This document shows, piece by piece, positions 54,257-63,028 of a DNA stretch of 64,000 nucleotides. Source of the stretch: Paenibacillus sp. Root444D2 (GTDB lineage: Bacteria; Bacillota; Bacilli; Paenibacillales; NBRC-103111); assembly GCF_001426375.1 (NCBI RefSeq), contig NZ_LMEO01000003.1, positions 448-64,447 on the forward strand, written 5' to 3'. The stretch's first letter is position 1, and the number at the start of each line of letters is the position of its first letter. A program made the translations under genes and the position numbers. Below the pieces are notes generated by a model that searched no databases, was not told where the DNA came from, and worked only from the letters and a program-made list of their open reading frames with translations.

Positions 54257-57200
54257 AAATTTTGCGGAGGTTAGCAGAACACAACGGAGCAAAGAGAATA
54301 AGGTATATGCTCAACTTCTCACCCAGTACCCTGAGAAGGAAAGGAACCTATTATTAGCTCCTGAACATGCTACACAAGTTGTACTTGAAACCGAGTGTAT
54401 TTTGTATACTTTTGAAACACTTTTTCCTTTAATGCCAATGACATATGAGAACTTGTTCTCCACCATGTTAAATATGGATGAATTACTTGATCCGATCTCG
54501 TCACCTTCACTACTGCAGACACTACGCATCCTCTTTGAAAGCCGCAAAAAGAACTCCCATTTTCGCTCTAGAATTAGGTTTTATGATCAGGTTATTAATG
54601 AGTTTAAAATGTACGATAGAGCAACAGAAAATGATGAATTCACTCGTAAATTGCCAGAAAATCTATCACCGTCCATTACCCAACGCTTATCTCATATTAC
54701 AGAGATTCTAAACCCTAAGAATGCACGAAGAAAAATGACGACCTCTAAGTATGCAGGAGAGAATTCATCATCTTTTTACTTTTACCATCAATTAAACGAT
54801 AACAATAAAAAGGAAATGGCTAAGGTTACCCCCAATGGCCAGTTCCCACTTATCTTAACTGATAGGACTATAAAACAGCCAACCCCTAGTGATAGAAATC
54901 AAGACAACTTCTTTATTCCTTTTAATCATGCTCAGTATGCAACATTAGCAAAAGAAATCGATAAGAAACTTAACACAACATATTATTCCACTCAATGGAG
55001 TAAACTCACCTTCCAATCACATAATCATTCGATGAAATCATTGCAATTCGATGAACCAAATGTGATTTACGGGATGCTAGGAAAAGGAAAATCGACGTTT
55101 GTTATCTTGGAAACACTTCGTCTTGCAAGAGATCAAAAAAAGAGGGTTGCTATCATAACATCTAAGACTACAGAATCCCGTGATTTGGCAAATACTTTTA
55201 ATTCCCTCGGTATAAAAGCGGTTGCTATTCGAGGTCGTGGAAACGAAGGAGAACATGAAGCACAGCATCTAAGTGATTTGTCGAATACAGCCGACTATAC
55301 AGACCAAGATATGTTCGCCTTGGCCAAAGATGATCATGTATTACCTCAATACCGAGGTGATTGCATTATTGAAATAGTAAACGATCGGGATCATAAAGGC
55401 GATCATCCATGTACAAGTATCCGTTCTTTTGATGAACAAGGTTCATTACTTCTGTGCCCTCTTTCTTCTAGTTGCGGTCAGTTTACTGTTGAAAAAGAAC
55501 TCCATGATGCTGAGGTCGTGCTCCTTACTATTCCCGCCTTTATGAGCGTAAAGTTAAGTATTCATACTGATCCAGAAAATAAAAGTTTTGCAGAATGGAT
55601 TTATAGCTGGGCTGATGTCGTATTTTTTGATGAAGTTGACGCTTTGCAGAACCAGTTAGACAAGCAATTTTTACTTAACGAATCTATTTTATTCAATGAA
55701 TTTGGGCGGTTTGAACAAATCACACAAGAATTTAATAGAAGTATACGCCAATCCGAAGGTCATTACCCCGTTGTAGTATATCAAATGAAAAAAGAACTTG
55801 ATCAAGCAAGTGAGTATCAAATGTGGTTACGGGATCTATTAATATCAAGCGATATTTTGAGAAGTCACTATAAAAGGTATAGTACTTTTTCATTGTCTCA
55901 AGAACTCAAAAATCTTATGTATAGATTATGGCCTTCATTAGACCATCAAGAAGAGGAAAAATGGTTCCGAATTCTTTATTATATCTCTGAAGACGAAAAT
56001 GATGATAATCTTGAGTCTGAAGTAATATTAAAGACCATAAGTTCTGTTCGTGAACTGAAGAGCCGTAGTACCTATTCTATTGAACCAGACAAATCATTCA
56101 GAGAAGAATCAAAAATTTTCAAACAATTAATTGATCAAATATCAGAATCTATGGGTACAAAACTTTGGACACCGAAGAATAAAAAAGAAGAGGAACGTTA
56201 TTTAGGAGTTTTCCACCGATTTATGGCTTATATTTATTTAGCATTATTCCAAAAACACTTTTTAACAGCTGAAAATTTGGAACCAGCAATTGTAGATAGT
56301 TTACACGGTATTTACAATGACACCGCGGATAACCGCCAAGCATCTGGATCCAAATTATTATTACCATTTTTAGCACCTCCACTTACAGGTCGAGAGCGGT
56401 TTTATAAATACCAAATAGACGATAATGGCCACAAAATGGGAAAAGTGGGTTCTTTTTTCAGAATAATTCATCAAGCTTCTGGAAGAGATGTTCTTGTCAA
56501 TTACAATAGATTGTTTCAACATGTTGGAGAATTAGGCCCTGCCGTTATAATGCTATCGGGCACAAGTTATGCACCAGGTTCTGCTTACTACCATCTGAAT
56601 ATGGAATACGCCAAATATTGGACAATGCATTTACATAATTCAGAGCATCAAACTATTCAACATTTCAGCCATTGTATTACTGATCAATATGGAAAATATA
56701 TTTCAATTTCCGGTGCTCCTGAGGATTATAAAGAGGAACGTTTAGAACAACTCTCTCGTTCTATTGTGCCACTTATTCATCAAGAACTGTTCCATTGGGA
56801 GAATGACGCATCTTCAAATAATGAGTTCTACCCCCGCGGAGTGGTCATTTCAGTTAATAGTTATCTACAAGCTAAAACTGTATACAACATACTTCGTCCA
56901 TATTTCCATGAAGAAATCAAATATTTAAGCAAGAAGGGGAATGAAGATGGGAGCGTTACAACTGCGACTATGACTAGACTAGCAGGGAATGCACGAATAT
57001 TTATTGCTCCTTGGACAGTTATGAATCGTGGATATAATATAATAAGACCTCAAACAAACGATGCGTTGTTCGGGAGTATTATGCTAATGATTCGCCCATT
57101 CCAATCTGTAAATGACACTGAATATGCTCTAATTGCTGTAAATGCTTTACGTGCGCGTATTAAACGTGAAATTACTGATGGCAATATAAGTAAGTTTGGC

Positions 57201-57572
57201 GATGGGTATAAAGCGATCCGCAAAAAGGCAAACACCATATTCCGTGATATATTAATGGCCGAAAATGGTTGGGCTAATCTCGATCCGGATCTCAAAAAAG
57301 AGATAGCTTGGTATACATTTATTAATATATGGCAAATGATTGGACGCTTACTCCGCGGTGAAGCAAATGCTCGTATTCATTACATGGATGCTCGTTTTCT
57401 ATTTAATACAGAAGAAGATGAAATTAATGGAAAAGTATCCTCCAGTTGTTTATTGGCTGAATGGTTAAAGCTTTTCCCAAATGATAGTATTTCTGATACT
57501 TTGTATGGCACATTCTTTAGTGATTTTCATAAGTCTTTAGTTCCACAACCAACAAATGCTTTAATTTTATAG
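54249..57572 (+). CDS. pPIWI-RE-associated DinG/XPD-like helicase
   Basis: 1107 residues. Walker A GMLGKGKST at 275-283; Walker B VVFFDEVDAL from 457; C-terminal motif WQMIGRLLRGEANAR from 1028 with the arginine-finger pattern. Between them are four cysteines, Cys372-x15-Cys-x14-Cys-x5-Cys, in the position where DinG/XPD helicases bind an iron-sulfur cluster. A 5'-to-3' DNA or R-loop unwinding role is expected from the family. It is in the same operon as the REase and the PIWI protein, with only 10 bp to the latter. Confidence 0.85.
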   Translation: MRKNFAEVSRTQRSKENKVYAQLLTQYPEKERNLLLAPEHATQVVLETECILYTFETLFPLMPMTYENLFSTMLNMDELLDPISSPSLLQTLRILFESRKKNSHFRSRIRFYDQVINEFKMYDRATENDEFTRKLPENLSPSITQRLSHITEILNPKNARRKMTTSKYAGENSSSFYFYHQLNDNNKKEMAKVTPNGQFPLILTDRTIKQPTPSDRNQDNFFIPFNHAQYATLAKEIDKKLNTTYYSTQWSKLTFQSHNHSMKSLQFDEPNVIYGMLGKGKSTFVILETLRLARDQKKRVAIITSKTTESRDLANTFNSLGIKAVAIRGRGNEGEHEAQHLSDLSNTADYTDQDMFALAKDDHVLPQYRGDCIIEIVNDRDHKGDHPCTSIRSFDEQGSLLLCPLSSSCGQFTVEKELHDAEVVLLTIPAFMSVKLSIHTDPENKSFAEWIYSWADVVFFDEVDALQNQLDKQFLLNESILFNEFGRFEQITQEFNRSIRQSEGHYPVVVYQMKKELDQASEYQMWLRDLLISSDILRSHYKRYSTFSLSQELKNLMYRLWPSLDHQEEEKWFRILYYISEDENDDNLESEVILKTISSVRELKSRSTYSIEPDKSFREESKIFKQLIDQISESMGTKLWTPKNKKEEERYLGVFHRFMAYIYLALFQKHFLTAENLEPAIVDSLHGIYNDTADNRQASGSKLLLPFLAPPLTGRERFYKYQIDDNGHKMGKVGSFFRIIHQASGRDVLVNYNRLFQHVGELGPAVIMLSGTSYAPGSAYYHLNMEYAKYWTMHLHNSEHQTIQHFSHCITDQYGKYISISGAPEDYKEERLEQLSRSIVPLIHQELFHWENDASSNNEFYPRGVVISVNSYLQAKTVYNILRPYFHEEIKYLSKKGNEDGSVTTATMTRLAGNARIFIAPWTVMNRGYNIIRPQTNDALFGSIMLMIRPFQSVNDTEYALIAVNALRARIKREITDGNISKFGDGYKAIRKKANTIFRDILMAENGWANLDPDLKKEIAWYTFINIWQMIGRLLRGEANARIHYMDARFLFNTEEDEINGKVSSSCLLAEWLKLFPNDSISDTLYGTFFSDFHKSLVPQPTNALIL

Positions 57573-57582
57573 GAGGCCGTTC

Positions 57583-59964
57583 ATGATATCTGATGTAAAA
57601 ACAAAAAGTTCGGATATACCAATATTAATGGAATATGCTTTAAATTCAGAAAAAATGGAAGAAATCATTCTTGAAGCAATCTATCTTCCTGAGTGGTTAA
57701 CCGCTGTTTTAAGCCCTGTTGTTTCAGTTAATGGATCTTGGTTTAAAACGTTGGCTGATTTCAGACTTCTTACGGAAGCATGTTATTCAGATGTTATTTT
57801 TATTTCTTTCGCTCGGGACTCTCTACTTGGTACACGGCCATTCGCTTATTTTTTACCTGGATTACCAAATTATATAAAAGAAATCTTCATTCGCAAGTTT
57901 GCTTTTTTTGCTGGCGAAGGCTTGAATTTGATACTGCCTGATTTTGACTCGGAATCATTGAAGATTGAGCAAACCACTTTATGGGAGAGTCGGAAGCTCA
58001 GAGGGCTACTTTCAGCTTATTATGCCTACTCCTTCTCACAAAAGTTAAATGAGAAGTCCCAGGATGAGAATAAGAAGTCAATTTGGGTACGTGGATGTGG
58101 TACTGACTCTATGTACAAAACAATGCAAATCCCAATGGTACCGAGCACATTTGATGGTAAAGGAGACATCTACTCTAACCAGCATGGCTCGTTATACATT
58201 AATTTTTATGAAACTGATCGGGAGACCCTACTTGTATCCCCATCCTATTCTCGCTACATCCTTAGTCCATTACTAAATATTGGTAAAAATGAATTCGTTT
58301 ATAACGCATTCCCACGTCAAAATAATAGAAGTCTGTGGATATATTCACCAATAACTGAGCGCTTTTTCGCTGTTACAATTGAGAAAATTAAAGGTTCAAC
58401 TAATAAATCAAGAATTGTACAAAGTAACATTTTGAAGAACTTAGAGGAAATCGACATTTCTATTCCGGTAGACAAAATTTTAGAGGATCCTTCTTCATTT
58501 TATCCTAATTGTTCCAATCTAATGGCTGTAATACCTTATTTACCTGAAGATGCTACAAGGAGAGAACATGTACTAAAAAATGGCGTGTCCTATGAAGAAC
58601 TAGATATTTATAAAACTTACATAGACGAATATGAGGAACTAGTTAGAGTAACTAATCTTAAAATAGTTGAACCTCAATCTTCCATTAAAAAGAAAGAGTC
58701 ACTTGGAGGGGATGGGGTTCAGTATCCAGTATTCAATACCGTTACAATTCCAAAAATGATCATTGAAGTCTTTTCAAGAAATGAATCCATAGCTTCTTTT
58801 TTACGTGATGCAATCCACGATACCGTACCACCCGAGCAATATTCACAAAAAATGCCCCACAGCTATCCTAAATACACGATTTTTGAATCTTCTCCTAATA
58901 CATATCAATATATTGATGAAGATGGAATACTTCATTTCTCGGTGGAATTTATAATTAAAGAGTGGAAAGAAAAATTGTTTGGAATCTTGCCTACATCTTC
59001 TAATACAATAGAAAAGAGCATATATGATAGGAAGCAACAGATACTCAATTCATTTCAAACAACCCGTGATGGGTTTGCACTTATTGAAATTGACCCTTGG
59101 CACGAATCAAAGAAAACTGATGAAAAGACACGAGATCCGAAATCCACTATTGTATCCTGTCTTCGTTCCATCGGATATCATACCCAATGTTTTCATAAAG
59201 AAGAGAGAGGATCTTTTCACAATCGAATATTAAAATCATTGTATGACTTATTCGTTAGAGTTGGTGTAACAGGCCATTTAGCAAATGAGTATAGTGAAAT
59301 ATGGCCCGATAATTCCATTTATTTACCGTTTTATTTATACTCCCAAAAATATAAAAGAGAATACATTCCTGCTCTTGTCGCTTTTAAGAATGGATTTATA
59401 AAGATTTCACTTCCTGGTGAGGGCTGGGTGAGTTTTCACGAAGCAATAATATTACTAGGAAAAGAGTCATTTGTTCGTAACGTATCCAAACCTACACGTG
59501 ATGGCCTAGGTGGACTAATCCGCTCAAGTATGGAACCAAACGGACTAATACTTACACCTTCAGATTATCTAACGGAACTGCGTACTCTAGAAGATTTTCG
59601 CATCATGTCTTACACTGTAGGTTCAGATAAAGTCCCCATTGCTTTTAAAATAAGTAAACGTACCAAAGCGCCATCCGCGGGAAATTTACTCTTCGAGCAT
59701 AATGGTACATATTATTCAATTGGGACTAGAATAGCAAAAACCCCTTCATTAGGAACAAGAGATGAAGATAATGAACAATATAGACGACGCGCAACATTTG
59801 AAATACAGTTCCACGGGATTGAAGACAATTACGAACGAGACTTATTGGCTTACGTTATACATTTAATGCGCCATATAACACTTACCTTTGATCCTGCGAC
59901 AAATCACCCTTATCCTATTCATCTTTCTAGATATTTACAAGAAACGCTTGATGCTTACAATTAG
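57583..59964 (+). CDS. pPIWI-RE prokaryotic Argonaute-like protein
   Basis: 793 residues. No PAZ-like part is evident. The C-terminal third looks like the RNase H-fold PIWI-RE domain: GFALIEIDPW and DPKSTIVSCLRSIGYHTQCF near 496-535, then NGTYYSIGTR and the terminal HPYPIHLSRYLQETL, which is close to the family's usual PLPLHLA end. It likely binds a nucleic-acid guide or an R-loop and directs the REase. Ribosome site TAGGAGG. Assignment is by motif memory, backed strongly by the two partner genes. Confidence 0.85.
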   Translation: MISDVKTKSSDIPILMEYALNSEKMEEIILEAIYLPEWLTAVLSPVVSVNGSWFKTLADFRLLTEACYSDVIFISFARDSLLGTRPFAYFLPGLPNYIKEIFIRKFAFFAGEGLNLILPDFDSESLKIEQTTLWESRKLRGLLSAYYAYSFSQKLNEKSQDENKKSIWVRGCGTDSMYKTMQIPMVPSTFDGKGDIYSNQHGSLYINFYETDRETLLVSPSYSRYILSPLLNIGKNEFVYNAFPRQNNRSLWIYSPITERFFAVTIEKIKGSTNKSRIVQSNILKNLEEIDISIPVDKILEDPSSFYPNCSNLMAVIPYLPEDATRREHVLKNGVSYEELDIYKTYIDEYEELVRVTNLKIVEPQSSIKKKESLGGDGVQYPVFNTVTIPKMIIEVFSRNESIASFLRDAIHDTVPPEQYSQKMPHSYPKYTIFESSPNTYQYIDEDGILHFSVEFIIKEWKEKLFGILPTSSNTIEKSIYDRKQQILNSFQTTRDGFALIEIDPWHESKKTDEKTRDPKSTIVSCLRSIGYHTQCFHKEERGSFHNRILKSLYDLFVRVGVTGHLANEYSEIWPDNSIYLPFYLYSQKYKREYIPALVAFKNGFIKISLPGEGWVSFHEAIILLGKESFVRNVSKPTRDGLGGLIRSSMEPNGLILTPSDYLTELRTLEDFRIMSYTVGSDKVPIAFKISKRTKAPSAGNLLFEHNGTYYSIGTRIAKTPSLGTRDEDNEQYRRRATFEIQFHGIEDNYERDLLAYVIHLMRHITLTFDPATNHPYPIHLSRYLQETLDAYN

Positions 59965-59974
59965 TTCTTCATAT

Positions 59975-60025
59975 AGTAAAACCCGTCTTATGCTAGATAA
60001 GCTTAGAGACGGGTTTTACTTTTAT
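59975..60025 (+). terminator. Terminator after the pPIWI-RE operon
   Basis: AGTAAAACCCGTCT and AGACGGGTTTTACT form a perfect 14-bp stem with an 18-nt loop and a T-rich tail. Confidence 0.9.
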
Positions 60026-60250
60026 TTCAATTCCCCTAAAATATAACTTCAATAAATTATGAAATTAGTATAATATCTTCTGGGTTATCCTTAAATCTGA
60101 ATGTCATAATGCTATTAACCCCGTTTTAAACCCATTTCCATGGTTTTAGATGAATAATCCAAGTCCTTACTTTTTAGTTTTTAGGATCTATTTTTATTTT
60201 CATTGCTGCTGTATAGCCGCTTGGAATATTGTCCCAACTATCCTCTATAC

Positions 60251-60341
60251 TTATTCTAAACCCTTATAGATCAAGGGAAAAACGCTCTCAATTGTATGGT
60301 TTGCGTAAAATGGACAACTCCTGATGTGGCAGTACTCGCTT
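60251..60341. repeat. rlmD-like 3' end fragment joined to 39-bp repeat, copy 2
   Basis: On the minus strand the frame reads YANHTIESVFPLIYKGLE and a stop. The rlmD-like gene at 63,029 ends [17 protein letters not shown] and a stop, and the DNA is clearly related. Next to it (60,303-60,341) is the 39-bp motif shared with 46,730. The rest of the 577-bp gap (59,965-60,541) holds a terminator, AT-rich DNA and a coding-like scrap near 60,180-60,255, but no intact gene. Confidence 0.75.
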
Positions 60342-60541
60342 GCTTTATTAATCTCAAGAATCCTCCAAACTTGCTGTTTGACCTCACCCTGTAATTGGGG
60401 TGAGTTGGAAAAATATATTATTTTGATAACAAAATTCGCATGTGTCATATACATTCCAGAAATATATTCGTCAAAATTCGACACCTTTTTTGAAGTATAT
60501 AGGTTATTATTACTAGATCTAAACACATGGAGGAAATATAA

Positions 60542-61990
60542 ATGATGAACTGGGATAATCTGTTAAATGCTAATACCTATAGGACGAGATCACCTCTAGG
60601 ACCAGTAGATAAAAGAAATGCTTTTGAGAATGATTATATGAGACTAATTTTTAGTGCACCAGTAAGAAGACTACAAGATAAAGCCCAAGTATTTCCACTT
60701 GATAATAGTGATTTTGTAAGAACTAGGCTGACACATTCTCTAGAAGTTTCATCTATTGGACGTTCGATTGGAATTAGTGTTGAAAGGATTCTTTCTGAAA
60801 AAAGACCGGATTTATTTAAAATTACAGAACATAGCGGAAAGATTAGTTCTATATTAGCTGCTGCGGGCCTTATACATGATTTAGGGAATCCTCCATACGG
60901 ACATTATGGTGAATCAGCTATTCAAAATTTTTTTAAAGACTGGTTCAAGAACAATGAGAAAGGTAAGGCATTTAAAGCCATTACTGAAAATGCGGATAAA
61001 GTGGCAGATTTTGAAAATTTTGAAGGTAATGCACAAACTTTTAGACTGCTGAAAAAATTGCAATTTTTAAAAGACGAGAAAAGCTTTAACTTAACATACG
61101 CTACATTAGCTAGTGTAATTAAATATCCTAGATCATCTACTGAAGGAAATAAAGATATAGAAAAAGAACAATTGGGAATTAGTTTCAAAAAATTTGGTTA
61201 CTTTCAAGCAGAAAAAACAGCGTTTCTAGAACTTATTGACAAAACAGGTATAGGTAATTGTAGACATCCACTTGCTTTCTTACTAGAGGCAGCAGATGAT
61301 ATTGCTTACTCTGCTGCTGATTTAGAAGATGGTTGTAAAAAGAAAGTTCTCGATTTTAATACAATTGAAGAGGTATTAAGAACTAGACTAAGTGAAAGCC
61401 CGAGACAAAAAGATAAAGAACTTTACAAAAAATTTATCGAATTCTATGAGAGTGCGCCTGCTTTATATGAAGATAAACTTGGGTTAGCAGTTCAACTGTT
61501 TAGAATTGAAGCTCAAGGTGATATGATTTCTTCTGTTGTAAACAAATTTGTTGAGAAACAAGATGAAATACTAAGTGGTAAGTTTGACGAAGATATTATA
61601 CTTGCATCAGATTCCAAAAATGTAAGGAAAGCATTTAAGGATCTTGCTAAAATAATATTTAAAAATAGAGAAATTGTTATGCGGGAACTAGCAGGTCAAC
61701 AAGTTATCTGTGGTTTACTTAACTTATTTGTTGAAGCTGTCACTTCTGATGAGTTATTCAATGCAGAAATGACTGTAGAGGATAGAAAAAAATCAGGTTC
61801 TAAAGCAGGCAAACTTTACTCTTTAATTTCCGATAACTATCGGTATATAATGGAGACATATCCTTTAGAGAAAACAGGAAATGAAATTAGTTTATTCGAC
61901 CGCTTATTACTTGTAACAGATTTTATATGTGGGATGACCGATACATATGCTTTAGAATTTTACCGTCAATTGACAGGAATTAAACTTTAG
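60542..61990 (+). CDS. dgt: dGTPase (HD-domain dNTP triphosphohydrolase)
   Basis: 482 residues. RLQDKAQVFPLDNSDFVRTR and the HD residues His65 (THSLEV), His112-Asp113 (IHDLGNPPYGHYGE), plus ADDIAYSAADLEDG, all fit dGTPases. It releases triphosphate from dGTP. Such enzymes are known to deplete nucleotides against phage. Ribosome site GGAGG; the second Met is an equal alternative start. It is followed by a nucleotidyltransferase gene with an 11-bp gap. Confidence 0.93.
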   Translation: MMNWDNLLNANTYRTRSPLGPVDKRNAFENDYMRLIFSAPVRRLQDKAQVFPLDNSDFVRTRLTHSLEVSSIGRSIGISVERILSEKRPDLFKITEHSGKISSILAAAGLIHDLGNPPYGHYGESAIQNFFKDWFKNNEKGKAFKAITENADKVADFENFEGNAQTFRLLKKLQFLKDEKSFNLTYATLASVIKYPRSSTEGNKDIEKEQLGISFKKFGYFQAEKTAFLELIDKTGIGNCRHPLAFLLEAADDIAYSAADLEDGCKKKVLDFNTIEEVLRTRLSESPRQKDKELYKKFIEFYESAPALYEDKLGLAVQLFRIEAQGDMISSVVNKFVEKQDEILSGKFDEDIILASDSKNVRKAFKDLAKIIFKNREIVMRELAGQQVICGLLNLFVEAVTSDELFNAEMTVEDRKKSGSKAGKLYSLISDNYRYIMETYPLEKTGNEISLFDRLLLVTDFICGMTDTYALEFYRQLTGIKL

Positions 61991-62001
61991 GGGTGATACA
62001 A

Positions 62002-62748
62002 ATGTATACTTCGATGTGCAATAGCCATAGCCATCGGAAGGTAACAAAAGTACATTCTGCTGAAGTAGTTATTAGTTATATGACTCAACTACGAAGATCT
62101 TCAAAGAAAATAAGCTCATTATTTAAAAATTTAGAGTACTACGGGGAGCTAATACTTATTGGTGGTGCTGTGCGGGATTTATGTAGTAATGTTCTTCCAA
62201 GGGATTTTGATTTTGTTATTAATAGTTCTGAAACTGACTTTGAAGAATTATTTGAAGGGTTTCAATTTAAGAAAAATCGGTTTGGCGGATATAAGGTTCT
62301 AATTGACGACTTTGAATTTGATATTTGGAGCATTAAAAATCATTGGGCTTTTCGAGAGAACATTTTAGAACCAATTGAGGAGAATATCGTTAAAGGTTCA
62401 TTTTTTAATATTGATGCCCTACAGGTTAACATTAGCAGAGGCACAATTGATGCCTCCATTTATAACGAGGTAGCTGACAATGGAATATTGGATATAATAC
62501 TTGATGATTATGCAGAAAGATTAAACCCTAATCCTGAAGTCAATATTGTTCGAGCAATTGTTCTCAAAAATAAGTGGGGTTTAGTTTTATCGGATCGTTT
62601 AACATTTTATATTGACAGATGGTTAGATCAAACACACAATCCTAAATTGAAATTGTTGCAGGCTGAGATGAAACATTATGGGGAGAATTTTATAACAGAA
62701 ATCGATTATCAATCGATCATTAATTTGCCTCATACAAAGCGTTGGTAA
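62002..62748 (+). CDS. CCA-adding-like nucleotidyltransferase
   Basis: About 248 residues from the ATG at 62002 (AGGGGTGAT in front). ILIGGAVRDLCSNVLPRDFDF, near residues 53-73, has the GG..RD and DFD motifs of class II CCA-adding/poly(A) polymerase heads. The tRNA-binding neck and body are absent, so it is a head plus short helical part (FNIDALQVNISRG). A GUN-like or toxin-antitoxin nucleotidyltransferase function is possible. It forms an operon with dgt. Confidence 0.82.
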   Translation: MYTSMCNSHSHRKVTKVHSAEVVISYMTQLRRSSKKISSLFKNLEYYGELILIGGAVRDLCSNVLPRDFDFVINSSETDFEELFEGFQFKKNRFGGYKVLIDDFEFDIWSIKNHWAFRENILEPIEENIVKGSFFNIDALQVNISRGTIDASIYNEVADNGILDIILDDYAERLNPNPEVNIVRAIVLKNKWGLVLSDRLTFYIDRWLDQTHNPKLKLLQAEMKHYGENFITEIDYQSIINLPHTKRW

Positions 62749-62749
62749 C

Positions 62750-62791
62750 AAAAAAAGAAACGATCATCGAAAAGGTGACGTTTCTTTTTTT
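62750..62791 (+). terminator. Terminator after the dgt operon
   Basis: AAAAAAAGAAACG and CGTTTCTTTTTTT form a perfect 13-bp stem around a 16-nt loop; it can serve both strands. Confidence 0.85.
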
Positions 62792-62926
62792 GTAATTAAC
62801 CTGATGGTTTTTTTTATCTTCTCTATCTGTTGATCGGCTAGTTGATGAAGTTGTTTTAACTTCGGAAAAGATTCTATTTAGGAAGGCAAATTAGCCTTAT
62901 ACCCACTGTAAACATACTTTCCAGTC

Positions 62927-63019
62927 TTACATATCCAAAAAATAAGCCTCCCCTAAATCGGTCGCTTTCGCATCAAAATAACACACCAGTTTATTACCGG
63001 CGATATATTCTAGCCACAT
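62927..63019 (-). CDS. 30-aa ORF directly downstream of rlmD
   Basis: ATG at 63019, 9 bp past the rlmD-like stop, reads MWLEYIAGNKLVCYFDAKAT and ends in a stop at 62927. The composition looks coding, but the ribosome site is weak. It may be the stub of the original downstream gene, cut by the island. Low confidence. Confidence 0.3.
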   Translation of the reverse strand: MWLEYIAGNKLVCYFDAKATDLGEAYFLDM

Positions 63020-63028
63020 CCCACACAC

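Noticed and set aside
60180..60255. Short minus-strand frame with SWDNIPSGYTAAMKIK
   Set aside because: About 27 codons, preceded by a stop and with no match I recognise; kept only as a note in the repeat region.
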